Assembly (NCBI GenBank): GCA_900546925.1
Contig: UREV01000002.1
Span: 76,302 to 140,301, forward strand
Length of the DNA stretch: 64,000 nucleotides
Direction: 5' to 3'
Origin: an uncultured Bacteroides sp.
GTDB lineage: Bacteria > Bacteroidota > Bacteroidia > Bacteroidales > UBA932
This document shows positions 25,144 through 34,331 of the stretch, piece by piece. The notes under the pieces were generated by a model. That model ran no database searches, had not been told where the DNA came from, and saw only the letters and a list, made by a program, of their open reading frames with translations. The position numbers and the translations under genes are program-made. How positions within the stretch are numbered: position 1 is the stretch's first letter; each line of letters opens with the position of its first letter.

Positions 25144-25899
25144 CTAGTTCTTGCTTTCCTTTCTGTCTCCGCGTCTTCCGCCACGACGGTTGCCACGGTC
25201 GCCACGAGACTGACGTCCCTGACCCTGAGGCTGTGCAGAAGCATTAGCGATACCTGCGTTAGGAGAAAGATCTTTCTTTCCGTAAACCTCACCGTTGCAG
25301 ATCCAAACCTTGATACCGAGGGCACCAACTTTGGTATTTGCTACTGCGAGAGCATAGTCGATATCAGCACGGAATGTGTGAAGAGGAGTACGTCCCTCTT
25401 TGTACATCTCGCTTCTTGCCATCTCGGCGCCGCCTACACGGCCGCTGATCTGAACCTTGATACCTTCTGCACCCATGCGCATTGCTGTGGTGACAGCGAG
25501 TTTGATAGCTCTTCTGTAAGATACACGGCCCTCGATCTGGCGAGCGATGCTGTCAGCTACGATGTTAGCGTCGACCTCTGGTCTTCTGACCTCGAAGATG
25601 TTAATCTGAACATCCTTGCTGGTTACCTTCTTGAGCTCTTCCTTAAGCTTATCTACAGCAGTACCGCCTTTTCCGATGATAACACCAGGTCTTGCAGCCT
25701 GAATAGTTACTGTGATGAGTTTAAGAGTTCTCTCGATGACGATCTTGGAAATGCTGGCATTTGCAAGACGGTTCACCAAATATTTACGGATCTTGTAATC
25801 TTCCGCAATTTTCTCAGCGTAATTACCACCACACCAGTTAGAGACCCAACCACGGGTGATACCGATTCTGTTGCTGATAGGATTAGTTTTCTGTCCCAT
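25144..25899 (-). CDS. rpsC: 30S ribosomal protein S3, last gene of the first ribosomal block
   Basis: A 251-residue S3 (MGQKTNPISNRIGITRGW) with the KH domain (PGVIIGKGGTAVDKL) and C-terminal domain (GRVGGAEMARSE). S3 guards the mRNA entry channel. The last 35 residues form an Arg/Gly-rich tail (RGNRRGGRRGDRKE). rplP normally follows; here a terminator follows and rplP lies 10.6 kb away. Confidence 0.97.
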   Translation of the reverse strand: MGQKTNPISNRIGITRGWVSNWCGGNYAEKIAEDYKIRKYLVNRLANASISKIVIERTLKLITVTIQAARPGVIIGKGGTAVDKLKEELKKVTSKDVQINIFEVRRPEVDANIVADSIARQIEGRVSYRRAIKLAVTTAMRMGAEGIKVQISGRVGGAEMARSEMYKEGRTPLHTFRADIDYALAVANTKVGALGIKVWICNGEVYGKKDLSPNAGIANASAQPQGQGRQSRGDRGNRRGGRRGDRKESKN

Positions 25900-25900
25900 A

Positions 25901-26326
25901 TTATTTATTATCCTCCACTGTTGTTGGTTTCTTTACATCAAGGATAATGGTAACATGGTTAGAACGCTTGCGAATTCTACCTGCTCTTCCCTGAGGGCAA
26001 GGACGGATTCTCTTAAGTGTTCTGCCTTCGTCTACCATGATGGTCTTTACGATGACATTACCGTTATCCAGTTCTTTGGTTTTATCCTGGTTTTTGGCCT
26101 CCCAGTTAGCGATCGCGCTGCGGAGCAATGTCTCAAGAACCTTTGAAGGAGCCTTCTTGGAGAACTTGAGCAGGTCAAGGGCACGGTTCACTTCTATACC
26201 TCTTACTGTATCTGCTACGAGACGCATCTTACGAGGAGAAGTAGGAACATCCTTTACTTTGGCGATTGCTGTCTGCTGCTTAATCTCTTTCAGTCTTTCG
26301 GCCATTAGTCTTTTACGTTTTCCCAT
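25901..26326 (-). CDS. rplV: 50S ribosomal protein L22
   Basis: The 141-residue protein has the L22 core (TSPRKMRLVADTVRGIEVNRAL) and the extended hairpin that reaches the exit tunnel (GRTLKRIRPCPQGRAGRI). About 20 extra N-terminal residues precede the core. It ends 1 bp before the rpsC start. Confidence 0.97.
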   Translation of the reverse strand: MGKRKRLMAERLKEIKQQTAIAKVKDVPTSPRKMRLVADTVRGIEVNRALDLLKFSKKAPSKVLETLLRSAIANWEAKNQDKTKELDNGNVIVKTIMVDEGRTLKRIRPCPQGRAGRIRKRSNHVTIILDVKKPTTVEDNK

Positions 26327-26348
26327 AATTTCTGATCAATTAAGCGTT

Positions 26349-26621
26349 TTACTTCTTATTGTTACCTGAATGGCCTCTGAAAGTCCTAGTTGGAGCAAAT
26401 TCTCCAAGCTTGTGACCTACCATGTTCTCGGTTACGTAAACAGGAATAAACTTGTTCCCGTTATGAACCGCGATAGTATGACCAACGAAGTCAGGAGAGA
26501 TCATGCTTGCGCGTGACCAGGTCTTTACGACCTCTTTCTTCTTGCCGCCTTCATTCATGGCAAGAATTCTTTTTTCCAGAGCTTCCTGGATATATGGACC
26601 TTTTCTTAATGAACGACTCAT
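26349..26621 (-). CDS. rpsS: 30S ribosomal protein S19
   Basis: A 90-residue S19 (MSRSLRKGPYIQ) with TWSRASMISPDFVGHTIAVHNG and the C-terminal VGHKLGEFAPTRTFRGHSG. It forms a complex with S13 at the 30S head. Confidence 0.97.
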   Translation of the reverse strand: MSRSLRKGPYIQEALEKRILAMNEGGKKKEVVKTWSRASMISPDFVGHTIAVHNGNKFIPVYVTENMVGHKLGEFAPTRTFRGHSGNNKK

Positions 26622-26643
26622 AATCTCTAAAGTTTAATTCCGT

Positions 26644-27468
26644 TTATTTCTTTCTTCTTTCGATAATGAACTTATTTGAAGTAGCCTTAGGATTACGTGT
26701 CTTGTAGCCCTTTGCAGGAAGACCCTTACGAGATCTTGGGTGTCCTCCGGACGCACGTCCTTCACCACCTCCCATAGGGTGATCTACTGGGTTCATAACT
26801 ACACCACGGTTACGAGGGCGTCTGCCGAGCCATCTGCTGCGACCAGCCTTTCCGTAAGACTCCAAACTGTGTTCTGGGTTCGATACGACACCTACAGTTG
26901 CACGGCAGGTGGTAAGCACCATTCTGGTCTCGCCTGAAGGCAGACGGAGAATAACGTGATTTCCTTCGCGTGCAGCGATCTGAGCGTAAGTACCTGCAGA
27001 GCGTGCCATTGCACCACCCTGACCAGGACGGAGCTCGATGTTGTGTACGAGTGTACCGACTGGAATTTCACCAAGAGGAAGAGTGTTACCGAGCTCAGGA
27101 GCTACGCCTGAACCAGACTCTATGACCTGACCGACCTTAAGTCCGTTAGGAGCGATAATATATCTCTTCTCGCCGTCTTCGTACTGAACGAGTGCGATAC
27201 GTGCACTACGGTTCGGATCGTATTCTATAGTGAGAACTGTTGCTTTGCAAGCGTCCTTTGAACGGTAGAAGTCGATGATACGGTACATTCTCTTGTGACC
27301 GCCACCGATGTAACGCATGGTCATCTGACCTGTATTGTTACGTCCACCTGTGCTCTTAAGAGGCTCAAGCAATGATTTCTGTGGCTTCTTGGCGGTGATA
27401 TCGTCAAAAGCGCTGATTACCTTGTTCCTTTGACCAGGAGTAACCGGTTTGAATTTTTTTGTTGCCAT
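26644..27468 (-). CDS. rplB: 50S ribosomal protein L2
   Basis: The 274-residue protein has the L2 RNA-binding and peptidyl-transferase-associated segments, with the conserved C-terminal NPVDHPMGGGEGRASGG containing the functionally important His. L2 is needed for subunit association and peptide-bond formation. Gaps to rplW (11 bp) and rpsS (22 bp) are short. Confidence 0.98.
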   Translation of the reverse strand: MATKKFKPVTPGQRNKVISAFDDITAKKPQKSLLEPLKSTGGRNNTGQMTMRYIGGGHKRMYRIIDFYRSKDACKATVLTIEYDPNRSARIALVQYEDGEKRYIIAPNGLKVGQVIESGSGVAPELGNTLPLGEIPVGTLVHNIELRPGQGGAMARSAGTYAQIAAREGNHVILRLPSGETRMVLTTCRATVGVVSNPEHSLESYGKAGRSRWLGRRPRNRGVVMNPVDHPMGGGEGRASGGHPRSRKGLPAKGYKTRNPKATSNKFIIERRKK

Positions 27469-27479
27469 TGCCTTATCCC

Positions 27480-27770
27480 TTAAATATTACTATAGAAATC
27501 AATCTTGTCTTCACCGACGAGAGTAACGTATGCTTTCTTGAAGTGATTCATACGGCCTCTAAGCATGCCGGCTTTTGTATAACGGGATTTTCTTTTCCCG
27601 TGATAGTTCACTGTATTGACTGATGCCACTGAGACGTTGTACATCTGCTCTACAGCAGTCTTGACCTCAAGCTTGTTTGCTTTACGGTCTACAATGAATC
27701 CGTAACGGTTCAACTTTTCGCCCTGAGCCGTCAATTTTTCTGTTACAATTGGCTTAATGATAATTCCCAT
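27480..27770 (-). CDS. rplW: 50S ribosomal protein L23
   Basis: A 96-residue L23 (KPIVTEKLTAQGEKLNRYGF, then NKLEVKTAVEQMYNVSVASVNT). L23 sits at the exit tunnel and docks trigger factor and SRP. It lies between rplD and rplB in the S10 order. Confidence 0.97.
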   Translation of the reverse strand: MGIIIKPIVTEKLTAQGEKLNRYGFIVDRKANKLEVKTAVEQMYNVSVASVNTVNYHGKRKSRYTKAGMLRGRMNHFKKAYVTLVGEDKIDFYSNI

Positions 27771-27782
27771 CTCTCAATCTTT

Positions 27783-28412
27783 TTAGCGTCTTACTCTTGA
27801 GGAGAGGATATCCTGAACACCGTCAACAAGTACCATAGAATGTGCATTCATGATGGCGTAAGTGTTGATTTCGTTTACAGAGATAACCTTAACCTGCTCG
27901 AGGTTACGTGATGAAAGGTAAATGTTTGCAGAGTTTTCAGGGAGTACGAAGAGTACTTTTCTGTCTCCGGCCTTGATGGCTGCAAGAATATTAAGGAACT
28001 CTTTTGTCTTAGGAGCTTCCATTGTGAAAGGCTCAACCATGACAATCTTGTTCTCCTTTGCCTTGTAAGAAAGTGCGGAGAATCTTGCGAGCTGCTTAAG
28101 TTTCTTGTTAAGCTTCATATCATAGCAACGTGGCTTAGGACCGTGTGCACGACCACCACCTACATAGATATTAGCCTTGATAGAACCATGACGTGCTCCA
28201 CCGCCGCCTTTCTGACGTCCCTGTTTCTTGGTGCTGTATGAGACTTCGCTTCTATCCTTTGTTCTGGCGGTTCCCTGACGCTGGTGAGCGAGGAACTGGA
28301 GAACATCGAGGTAAATAGCGTGATCGTTCGGTGTGATACCGAATACGTTCTCATCGAGGACTACCTTCTTTCCGGACTCTGATCCGTCAATCTTCAAAAC
28401 TGACAATTCCAT
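27783..28412 (-). CDS. rplD: 50S ribosomal protein L4
   Basis: The 209-residue protein has the L4 tunnel loop (GTARTKDRSEVSYSTKK, then GRQKGGGGARHGSIKANIYVGGG) and a Rossmann-like globular domain. L4 lines the exit tunnel and in E. coli represses the S10 operon; whether that control exists here is not shown. It follows rplC by 2 bp. Confidence 0.97.
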   Translation of the reverse strand: MELSVLKIDGSESGKKVVLDENVFGITPNDHAIYLDVLQFLAHQRQGTARTKDRSEVSYSTKKQGRQKGGGGARHGSIKANIYVGGGRAHGPKPRCYDMKLNKKLKQLARFSALSYKAKENKIVMVEPFTMEAPKTKEFLNILAAIKAGDRKVLFVLPENSANIYLSSRNLEQVKVISVNEINTYAIMNAHSMVLVDGVQDILSSRVRR

Positions 28413-28414
28413 AA

Positions 28415-29038
28415 TTAAGCCTCCAATATAAGATAAGATCCTTTGGCTCCAGGTACAGAGCCTTTCACTACGAGAAGGTTGTTCTCAGGAATTAGTTTGA
28501 CTACCTGAAGGTTGAACACCTTTACCCTTTCATTGCCCATATGGCCCGCCATTCTCATACCAGGGAATACACGTGAAGGCCATGATGATGCGCCCATAGA
28601 ACCAGGGTGACGGAGTCTGTTGTGCTGACCGTGGGTAGCACCGCCTACACCGGCAAAACCGTGACGTTTCACAACGCCCTGGAATCCTTTACCTTTAGAA
28701 GTACCGACAACATTGCAGAACTCTACGCCTTCGAAGACGTCAGCGAGTGCTACAGTATCGCCTAAGTTAAGCTCTCCTTTGAAGTCAGCCGAGAACTCGA
28801 CGAGCTTACGATGAGGAGTGGTTCCTGCCTTTTTAAAATGCCCTTTGAGAGGGGCGCTGGCATGTTTTTCTGTGGTTTCGTCATAGGCAAGCTGCACGGC
28901 GGCATAACCATCTTTTTCTACCGTACGGACCTGCGTAACAACACATGGACCAGCCTCAATAACGGTGCATGGAATATTTTTTCCATCAGCACCGAAAACG
29001 GAAGTCATTCCGATTTTCTTTCCAATTAATCCAGGCAT
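28415..29038 (-). CDS. rplC: 50S ribosomal protein L3, first gene of its transcript
   Basis: A 207-residue L3 (MPGLIGKKIGMTSVFG) with the motif GKGFQGVVKRHGFAGVGGATHGQHNRLR split over the central loop. L3 starts 50S assembly. In most bacteria rpsJ precedes it; here a leader with a hairpin, a promoter and then the divergent cdaA gene lie upstream, so rpsJ and the str genes must be elsewhere. Confidence 0.97.
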   Translation of the reverse strand: MPGLIGKKIGMTSVFGADGKNIPCTVIEAGPCVVTQVRTVEKDGYAAVQLAYDETTEKHASAPLKGHFKKAGTTPHRKLVEFSADFKGELNLGDTVALADVFEGVEFCNVVGTSKGKGFQGVVKRHGFAGVGGATHGQHNRLRHPGSMGASSWPSRVFPGMRMAGHMGNERVKVFNLQVVKLIPENNLLVVKGSVPGAKGSYLILEA

Positions 29039-29077
29039 TGGTTTGATAATTAATTGTTTGTTAATACTTTATCGTAT

Positions 29078-29106
29078 CTCCGCATATTTTGCGGAGCGCA
29101 AAGGTA
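29078..29106 (-). promoter_or_regulatory. Promoter and 5' hairpin of the rplC operon
   Basis: The minus strand has TACCTTTG (complement of 29099-29106), with an ATTG (complement of 29126-29129) 19 nt before it as a weak -33 box. Directly downstream, at about the expected start of the RNA, is a perfect 7-bp hairpin (CTCCGCA / TGCGGAG, 29078-29096). Confidence 0.6.
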
Positions 29107-29194
29107 CGAATAAATTTTTAATTATCAATCACTTTCGTGAAAATTCTCGATTTTTTCCAAAATCGCGATTATAGGTCTATTCGCGAAAAATGCC

Positions 29195-29202
29195 TATATT
29201 TG
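29195..29202 (+). promoter_or_regulatory. -7 element of the cdaA-mutS2 operon
   Basis: TATATTTG fits TAnnTTTG and lies 25 bp before the ATG at 29228. The -33 position has no clear TTTG. Confidence 0.5.
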
Positions 29203-29227
29203 TATGATATTGAAAATATGATGCCGT

Positions 29228-30073
29228 ATGACATTGCTTGAGATATTCGGATTTCTGAGATTTTCCTTCACGGATATGCTGGACGTACTTTTAGTCGCCC
29301 TGTTCATCTACTTCATATTCAGATGGATACGCGATTCCGCCGCCATGAACATATTCACGGCGATAATCTCAATCTATGTCTTGAGAGTATTCGCAGAGGC
29401 ATTGAACATGAAACTCACGAGCGCGCTCCTGGGGACTTTCATCGACGTGGGTGTGCTCGCGGTAATCATCATCTTCCAGCCTGAGATCCGCCATTTTCTC
29501 ATGAGGTTCGGCGTAAGCACGAGATTCGGGAGCCGCACGCGCATCTTCCTGAACAAGTTCCTCGGGAATGAGGATTTGCCTATGGACAATGCTGCCGTAA
29601 AGGAGATTACCGAGGCATGCCGTACGATGTCCGAGCAGAAAACCGGTGCACTCATCGTCATTCCTCATCAGGTGAGCCTGAATTTCGTAGTGGAAACCGG
29701 CGACAAGATCGATGCCCTGATAAACAGACGTCTGATAATGAATCTGTTCTTCAAGAACTCCCCTCTCCACGACGGAGCGGTCATTATCGACAACAGGCAT
29801 ATCGTGGCAGCACGTTGCACCCTGCCGATAACAGAGCGTACGGACATCCCGCCAAGTTACGGAATGAGGCACAAGGCAGCTATCGGTATCACCGAAGAGA
29901 CTGATGCTGACGTAATTGTAGTTTCCGAGGAGACCGGAGGAATCGCATTCGGACATGGTGGAAGCCTCACGCATATAAACAATATCAACGAACTGAAGCT
30001 AAAATTGACAGCTTCTCTGTCGTCATCGGACAAACCGTCCGCCAAAGACGCAGAGAACACGAAAAAAGCATAA
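29228..30073 (+). CDS. cdaA: Membrane diadenylate cyclase (c-di-AMP synthase)
   Basis: A 281-residue protein with three N-terminal transmembrane helices (about 15-85) and a DAC domain (about 100-255). The catalytic DGA motif (NSPLHDGAVII, near residue 180) and the RHx motif (GMRHKAAIGI) are intact. It makes c-di-AMP from two ATP; this second messenger controls potassium and osmotic balance and wall stress. The usual partner YbbR is not adjacent. It starts a likely operon with mutS2 (8-bp gap). Confidence 0.93.
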   Translation: MTLLEIFGFLRFSFTDMLDVLLVALFIYFIFRWIRDSAAMNIFTAIISIYVLRVFAEALNMKLTSALLGTFIDVGVLAVIIIFQPEIRHFLMRFGVSTRFGSRTRIFLNKFLGNEDLPMDNAAVKEITEACRTMSEQKTGALIVIPHQVSLNFVVETGDKIDALINRRLIMNLFFKNSPLHDGAVIIDNRHIVAARCTLPITERTDIPPSYGMRHKAAIGITEETDADVIVVSEETGGIAFGHGGSLTHINNINELKLKLTASLSSSDKPSAKDAENTKKA

Positions 30074-30081
30074 TGTGAATC

Positions 30082-32619
30082 ATGCCAACAGACAGGATCG
30101 AACACATATTGGGATTTGACAGAATCAGGAAGATTATTTCCGACAGATGCAGTACAGAATACGCCGTAGAACGCACTGCGGCAGAGACCTTTTCCACCAA
30201 TGAGAAGGAAATCCGCCGAAGACTCTTGCTAACGGACGAGATGAGACTCATCGTAATGTTCGAAGAATCATTCCCTTCCAATGGTTACATCGACTGCGTG
30301 GGATTTCTCCAAATGCTGGAAAACTCCGGCGCGAACATTGACCTGACCTCACTCGGAAAGCTCCGCACCATGCTGGAAACCCTGAGGAAAGTGTCCATGT
30401 TCTTCAGCAATATAAAGGACGGAGTCTATCCGAACCTGAAAAGGATGGTGGCGCAGATCGCCCTCTTCCCGGAAGTACAGCAGCGCATCGACAGCATCCT
30501 GGACAAGTTCGGCAATGTGAAAGACACCGCTTCCGACGGTCTCTATGACATCCGCAGGCAGCTGAAAGAAAAGGAAGGCGCAGTTTCCAAGCGCATAAAC
30601 ATGATTCTGCGCAAGGCCCAGAGCGAAGGACTTGTGGACAGCGACGCCGCCATAGTAATGCGCGACGGCAAGATGCTCATCCCTGTCAGCTCGGCCAACA
30701 AGAGAAAAATACAAGGTTTCGTATATGACGAGTCCTCATCCGGAAAGACCACATTCATAGAACCTGCTGAAATAGTGGAGATTACGAACGAAATAAACGA
30801 GCTCCACTTCGCCGAGACCAGAGAAATAGCGAAAATATTATACGACTTCAGCGACTGGATAAGGCCATCAGTACCGGATTTGCTGAAGGGCGCCAAATGC
30901 ATCGGCGAACTGGACTTCCTTATAGCCAAGGCCCAGACATCCCTGGATTTTGTAGCCGGAATGCCTATCATCTCAGAGAACGGAGAAATGAATCTGCGTA
31001 AAGCCAGACACCCTCTTCTCGAGCGCTCCCTCCACAAAGAAGGAAAACAAATAGTTCCACTCACAGTGACATTGACCCCGGAAAAACACATTCTGCTGAT
31101 TTCGGGTCCTAATGCCGGAGGCAAATCAGTCTGCCTGAAGACGGTAGGCCTCCTTCAATACATGTTCCAGTGGGGTATGCTCATCCCGACCTCCGAAACC
31201 TCCGAGATGGTCATTTTCGACCGCATCATGGCCGACATCGGTGACGGGCAGTCCATCGACAACGACCTCAGTACCTACAGCTCCTTCCTCGCGTCCATGA
31301 AAGAAATGCTCGCGGAAGCGGACTCCAAGACTTTGGTGCTGATAGACGAATTCGGTTCCGGAACCGAGCCTGCAGCAGGCGGAGCCATCGCCGAAGCCAT
31401 ATTGAGCGAAATGGACAGCCGCGGCGTCTACGGCGTGATTACCACCCACTACACGAACCTGAAACTCTACGCATCCGGCGCCGACACCGGTGTCATAAAC
31501 GGAGCCATGCAGTTCGACGTGAAGAACATAGCCCCGCTTTTCAAACTGGAAATGGGACTGCCGGGCAACTCGTTCGCATTCGAGCTCGCACGTAAAATGG
31601 GACTTCCCGAGGCCATTATAAAAGATGCGGAAAACCGTGCAGGTGAGGAGTTTGTGGGCATTGAAAGAAACCTCAGGAAAATCGCCAGAAACCGCAAGGC
31701 GCTGGACGAAAAGCTCCAGAAAATCCGCAACACGGACAAAACGCTGGAAAACATCACCGGAAAGTACCAGAAGGAACTCGAAGCGATAAAGAAAATGAAG
31801 CAAGACATCCTCGACGAGGCGAAACGTGAGGCCGAGGACATCGTGAAGGGCGCCAACCGCCAGGTCGAGCAGACCATCCGCAAAATAAAGGAATCCCAGG
31901 CGGCCAAGGCCGAGACTAAAGCCGCAAGAGGCGATCTCCAGGATTTTGTCAATGCCCTTGCGCGCAAGAAGGAGCAAGACAGTCAGAACCGTGAGGACTA
32001 CATTGCCGAAAAACTCCGTCAAGTTTCGGAAAGGCAGCAGCGCCAGCAGATGAGGAAATCCCGCAGGGCTACTGACGAGGAGAAGCAACTCATTGCAGCC
32101 GAGGAGGAAAAGAAAAGAAAGATAGAGGCTTTCCGCAGCGGACCGCTGAAAGTCGGCGAGAAAGTGAAGATAAAGTCCAATGGTATGGTCGGCGAAGTGG
32201 CCATGGTTTCCGACAAGGCCGTGACCGTAATCGTCGGTAACATAAAGAGCAAAATGCCGCTGGACAAGGTGGAGAGAATCTCTTCAAATGAATATAAATC
32301 AGCAATTAAGGCTGAACCGAGACCTGTATCACAGACAGTTCAGGACAGCTCCCTGTCAGAGAGAAAACTTAACTTCAAGATGGAACTGGACGTGAGAGGA
32401 CAGAGAGTGAACGAGGCGCTGGAGAACGTGATGCACTATATAGATGATGCGATTATGCTTAACGTATCATCAGTGAGAATAATACACGGCAAGGGAACAG
32501 GAGCCCTGCGGGACGAAATCCAGAGATTCCTGAAATCCACACCGGGAGTAGAATCGGCGAAAGACGAGAGCATACAATTGGGAGGTTCTGGAGTGACTGT
32601 CGTGACATTCGACAAATGA
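30082..32619 (+). CDS. mutS2: MutS2 family ATPase/nuclease
   Basis: An 845-residue MutS2 with a core and lever region (about 60-320), an ABC-type ATPase with Walker A GPNAGGKS (about 343-350), Walker B region TLVLIDEFGSGTEP and the H-loop TTHYTNLKLYA, a long coiled coil (about 515-665) and a C-terminal Smr nuclease domain (about 765-845; LDVRGQRVNEAL, IIHGKGTGALR). MutS2 lacks the mismatch-binding domain; known roles are control of recombination and rescue of collided ribosomes. A true MutS is encoded at the right end of the window. Confidence 0.95.
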   Translation: MPTDRIEHILGFDRIRKIISDRCSTEYAVERTAAETFSTNEKEIRRRLLLTDEMRLIVMFEESFPSNGYIDCVGFLQMLENSGANIDLTSLGKLRTMLETLRKVSMFFSNIKDGVYPNLKRMVAQIALFPEVQQRIDSILDKFGNVKDTASDGLYDIRRQLKEKEGAVSKRINMILRKAQSEGLVDSDAAIVMRDGKMLIPVSSANKRKIQGFVYDESSSGKTTFIEPAEIVEITNEINELHFAETREIAKILYDFSDWIRPSVPDLLKGAKCIGELDFLIAKAQTSLDFVAGMPIISENGEMNLRKARHPLLERSLHKEGKQIVPLTVTLTPEKHILLISGPNAGGKSVCLKTVGLLQYMFQWGMLIPTSETSEMVIFDRIMADIGDGQSIDNDLSTYSSFLASMKEMLAEADSKTLVLIDEFGSGTEPAAGGAIAEAILSEMDSRGVYGVITTHYTNLKLYASGADTGVINGAMQFDVKNIAPLFKLEMGLPGNSFAFELARKMGLPEAIIKDAENRAGEEFVGIERNLRKIARNRKALDEKLQKIRNTDKTLENITGKYQKELEAIKKMKQDILDEAKREAEDIVKGANRQVEQTIRKIKESQAAKAETKAARGDLQDFVNALARKKEQDSQNREDYIAEKLRQVSERQQRQQMRKSRRATDEEKQLIAAEEEKKRKIEAFRSGPLKVGEKVKIKSNGMVGEVAMVSDKAVTVIVGNIKSKMPLDKVERISSNEYKSAIKAEPRPVSQTVQDSSLSERKLNFKMELDVRGQRVNEALENVMHYIDDAIMLNVSSVRIIHGKGTGALRDEIQRFLKSTPGVESAKDESIQLGGSGVTVVTFDK

Positions 32620-32667
32620 CGACGCGAACCGGCATTGACAGAAACATTGACAAAAAAAATTAACAAC

Positions 32668-33045
32668 ATGAAAGGCAGAGGCGAGTTCGGGAGGCGGGGC
32701 GAGGATGAGGCCTGCATGTACCTTGTCAGTCAGGGACATACCATATTGGAGCGGAATTGGCGGTGCGGGCACCTGGAGATAGATGTGATCACCCTGGCGG
32801 GCGATGGAATACATTTTGTAGAAGTCAAGAGCCGGATGGTACCAGTCCAGGGCAGGCCCGAGGAGGCTGTCAATGCTGCCAAACAGAGGAAGATTGTGGC
32901 GGCGGCGAGGCGATATATGGCTGGTAAGGGGCAGAAGGTCTGCGCCGGCATGGAAATCTGGTTCGATGTGGCGGCGGTGACGTTCGGGGAAGGCAGGATG
33001 GAACTGGAGTATTTTCCCTCTGCATTCGTGCCGATTTATGTTTGA
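32668..33045 (+). CDS. YraN/UPF0102 family predicted endonuclease
   Basis: The ATG at 32668 gives 125 residues (MKGRGEFGRRGEDEA); a TTG 33 bp upstream extends the frame but adds only a low-complexity Thr/Lys stretch, so the ATG is chosen. The family's restriction-endonuclease-like core is visible: GRRGEDEA, ERNWRCGHLEIDVI, FVEVKSR. The E-x-D...ExK arrangement suggests a nuclease; the biological substrate is unknown. In most bacteria it lies next to rnhB; here rnhB is about 16 kb away. Confidence 0.85.
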   Translation: MKGRGEFGRRGEDEACMYLVSQGHTILERNWRCGHLEIDVITLAGDGIHFVEVKSRMVPVQGRPEEAVNAAKQRKIVAAARRYMAGKGQKVCAGMEIWFDVAAVTFGEGRMELEYFPSAFVPIYV

Positions 33046-33066
33046 CCACATATATAATAATATAGG

Positions 33067-34161
33067 ATGAGACAGAACAATTATTGCGTAATAATGGCCG
33101 GCGGTCATCTGAACCGTTTCTGGCCTATTAGCAGAGAGGATATGCCGGGACATTTCCTGGATATAACCGGCAACGGGAAGTCTCTGGTAAGAATGGCTTA
33201 TGACCGCTGCGTCGGAGTAGTTCCCACCGAGAATATAATCGTGATTACACTTGAGAAGTTCAAGGATATTATCCGCGAGCAGATTCCTGAGCTTCCGGAG
33301 GAGAATCTCCTTCTGGAGCCTTACGGGAGGCGGACCGGCCCTTGTGTCGCCTATTCGACCTATGCGCTCCTGAAGCGCAACCCTTCGGCTGTCGTCGCTG
33401 TCACCCCTGCCGATCTGTTCATTAACGATGTCGACCAGTTCCGGGAGGCTCTTGCCAATGCTCTTGATTATGCGACTGAGCATCCTGTGCTCATGACGTT
33501 GGGTATCAAACCGGACAGACCTGATACTGATTATGGTTATATTCAGGCTGTTGGCGGAAAGGAGGCATGTATGAAGAACGAGCCTGTGAAGGTGAAGACT
33601 TTCACAGAGAAACCAAATCAGGAGATAGCTGACGTGTTTTTCAAGAGTGGTGAGTTTTTCTGGAATACGGGTATTTTCGTATGGCAGGCTGCTGTCATAA
33701 AGGATGAGATGGAGAAGTATATGCCTAATATCACATGTCTTTTCAACGGCTGGGAGGGTGCTCTCGGCACGCAGGCGGAGACGGTCTTCGTGGAGAGGGC
33801 TTATACTGACTGCGCGAAAATTTCCATCGATTATGCTGTGATGGAGAAGACGGACAGGGCTTGGCTGTATCCTGTGCATTTCGGATGGACAGATATCGAC
33901 AGCTGGGACAACTTGTATTCTTGTGTGGGCAACAGGGCTTCGGACAGTAATATTTCGAATATGCAGCAGAAGATTCTTCAGAACTGCAGCAAGGATATCA
34001 TTTTGACGTCTGACAAGAAGAAGCTTGTGGCGATACGCGGGATGGAGAATTTCATCGTCATCGACACGGATGATGTGTTGCTGATTTGCCCGCGGGATGA
34101 CAAGCAGTATAAGGAGCTGGTGAACAGCACCCGCATGCCGGGGTACGATAAGTATAGATAA
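33067..34161 (+). CDS. Mannose-1-phosphate guanylyltransferase-like protein with altered signature motif
   Basis: A 364-residue sugar-nucleotidyltransferase-fold protein. Family segments are recognisable along its length: FWPISRE near the start, LEPYGRRTGPC, TLGIKPDRPDTDYGYIQ, VKTFTEKPNQEIA, FFWNTGIFVW and FGWTDIDSWDNLY. The hallmark loop GGxGxRxWPxSRxxxPKQF is altered, however: GGHLNR replaces GGxGxR and PGHF replaces PKQF, removing the catalytic Lys; the usual PSDH is PADL. It may have lost guanylyltransferase activity or changed substrate. It follows the YraN gene by 21 bp. Confidence 0.75.
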   Translation: MRQNNYCVIMAGGHLNRFWPISREDMPGHFLDITGNGKSLVRMAYDRCVGVVPTENIIVITLEKFKDIIREQIPELPEENLLLEPYGRRTGPCVAYSTYALLKRNPSAVVAVTPADLFINDVDQFREALANALDYATEHPVLMTLGIKPDRPDTDYGYIQAVGGKEACMKNEPVKVKTFTEKPNQEIADVFFKSGEFFWNTGIFVWQAAVIKDEMEKYMPNITCLFNGWEGALGTQAETVFVERAYTDCAKISIDYAVMEKTDRAWLYPVHFGWTDIDSWDNLYSCVGNRASDSNISNMQQKILQNCSKDIILTSDKKKLVAIRGMENFIVIDTDDVLLICPRDDKQYKELVNSTRMPGYDKYR

Positions 34162-34331
34162 TCTTTCGACGTAGCGAAGTAACCTGGTGGCCAGCGGAGT
34201 CGGCGCCCCATCGCTCAGGTGCTGCGCAATTCGCTCCCGGGACTCCGCTCCGACTGGCGTCGTAGCGGTTTACCAGACATAGCGACTCGCCGACTTGGCA
34301 GCAGCTTCGCACGTTACCGGCGAACACAATA
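34162..34331. repeat. GC-rich intergenic sequence with GAGTCGGCGC motif
   Basis: No gene is seen here. The sequence begins right after the manC-like stop and includes GGAGTCGGCGCC (34196-34207) and an inverted partner GGGACTCCG. The same GTCGGCGCG core recurs in the gaps after ppa and after rnhB. Confidence 0.4.

Noticed and set aside
31126..32088. A 320-codon open frame on the minus strand within mutS2
   Set aside because: It mirrors the MutS2 coiled-coil and ATPase coding sequence and shows no independent support.
32635..32667. TTG start for the YraN-like gene
   Set aside because: The added residues are low-complexity and outside the family domain; the ATG at 32668 fits the conserved N-terminus.
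32470..33879. A 469-codon open frame on the minus strand across mutS2, yraN and the manC-like gene
   Set aside because: It spans three clear plus-strand genes, is rich in His/Arg/Leu as shadows often are, and shows no domain.
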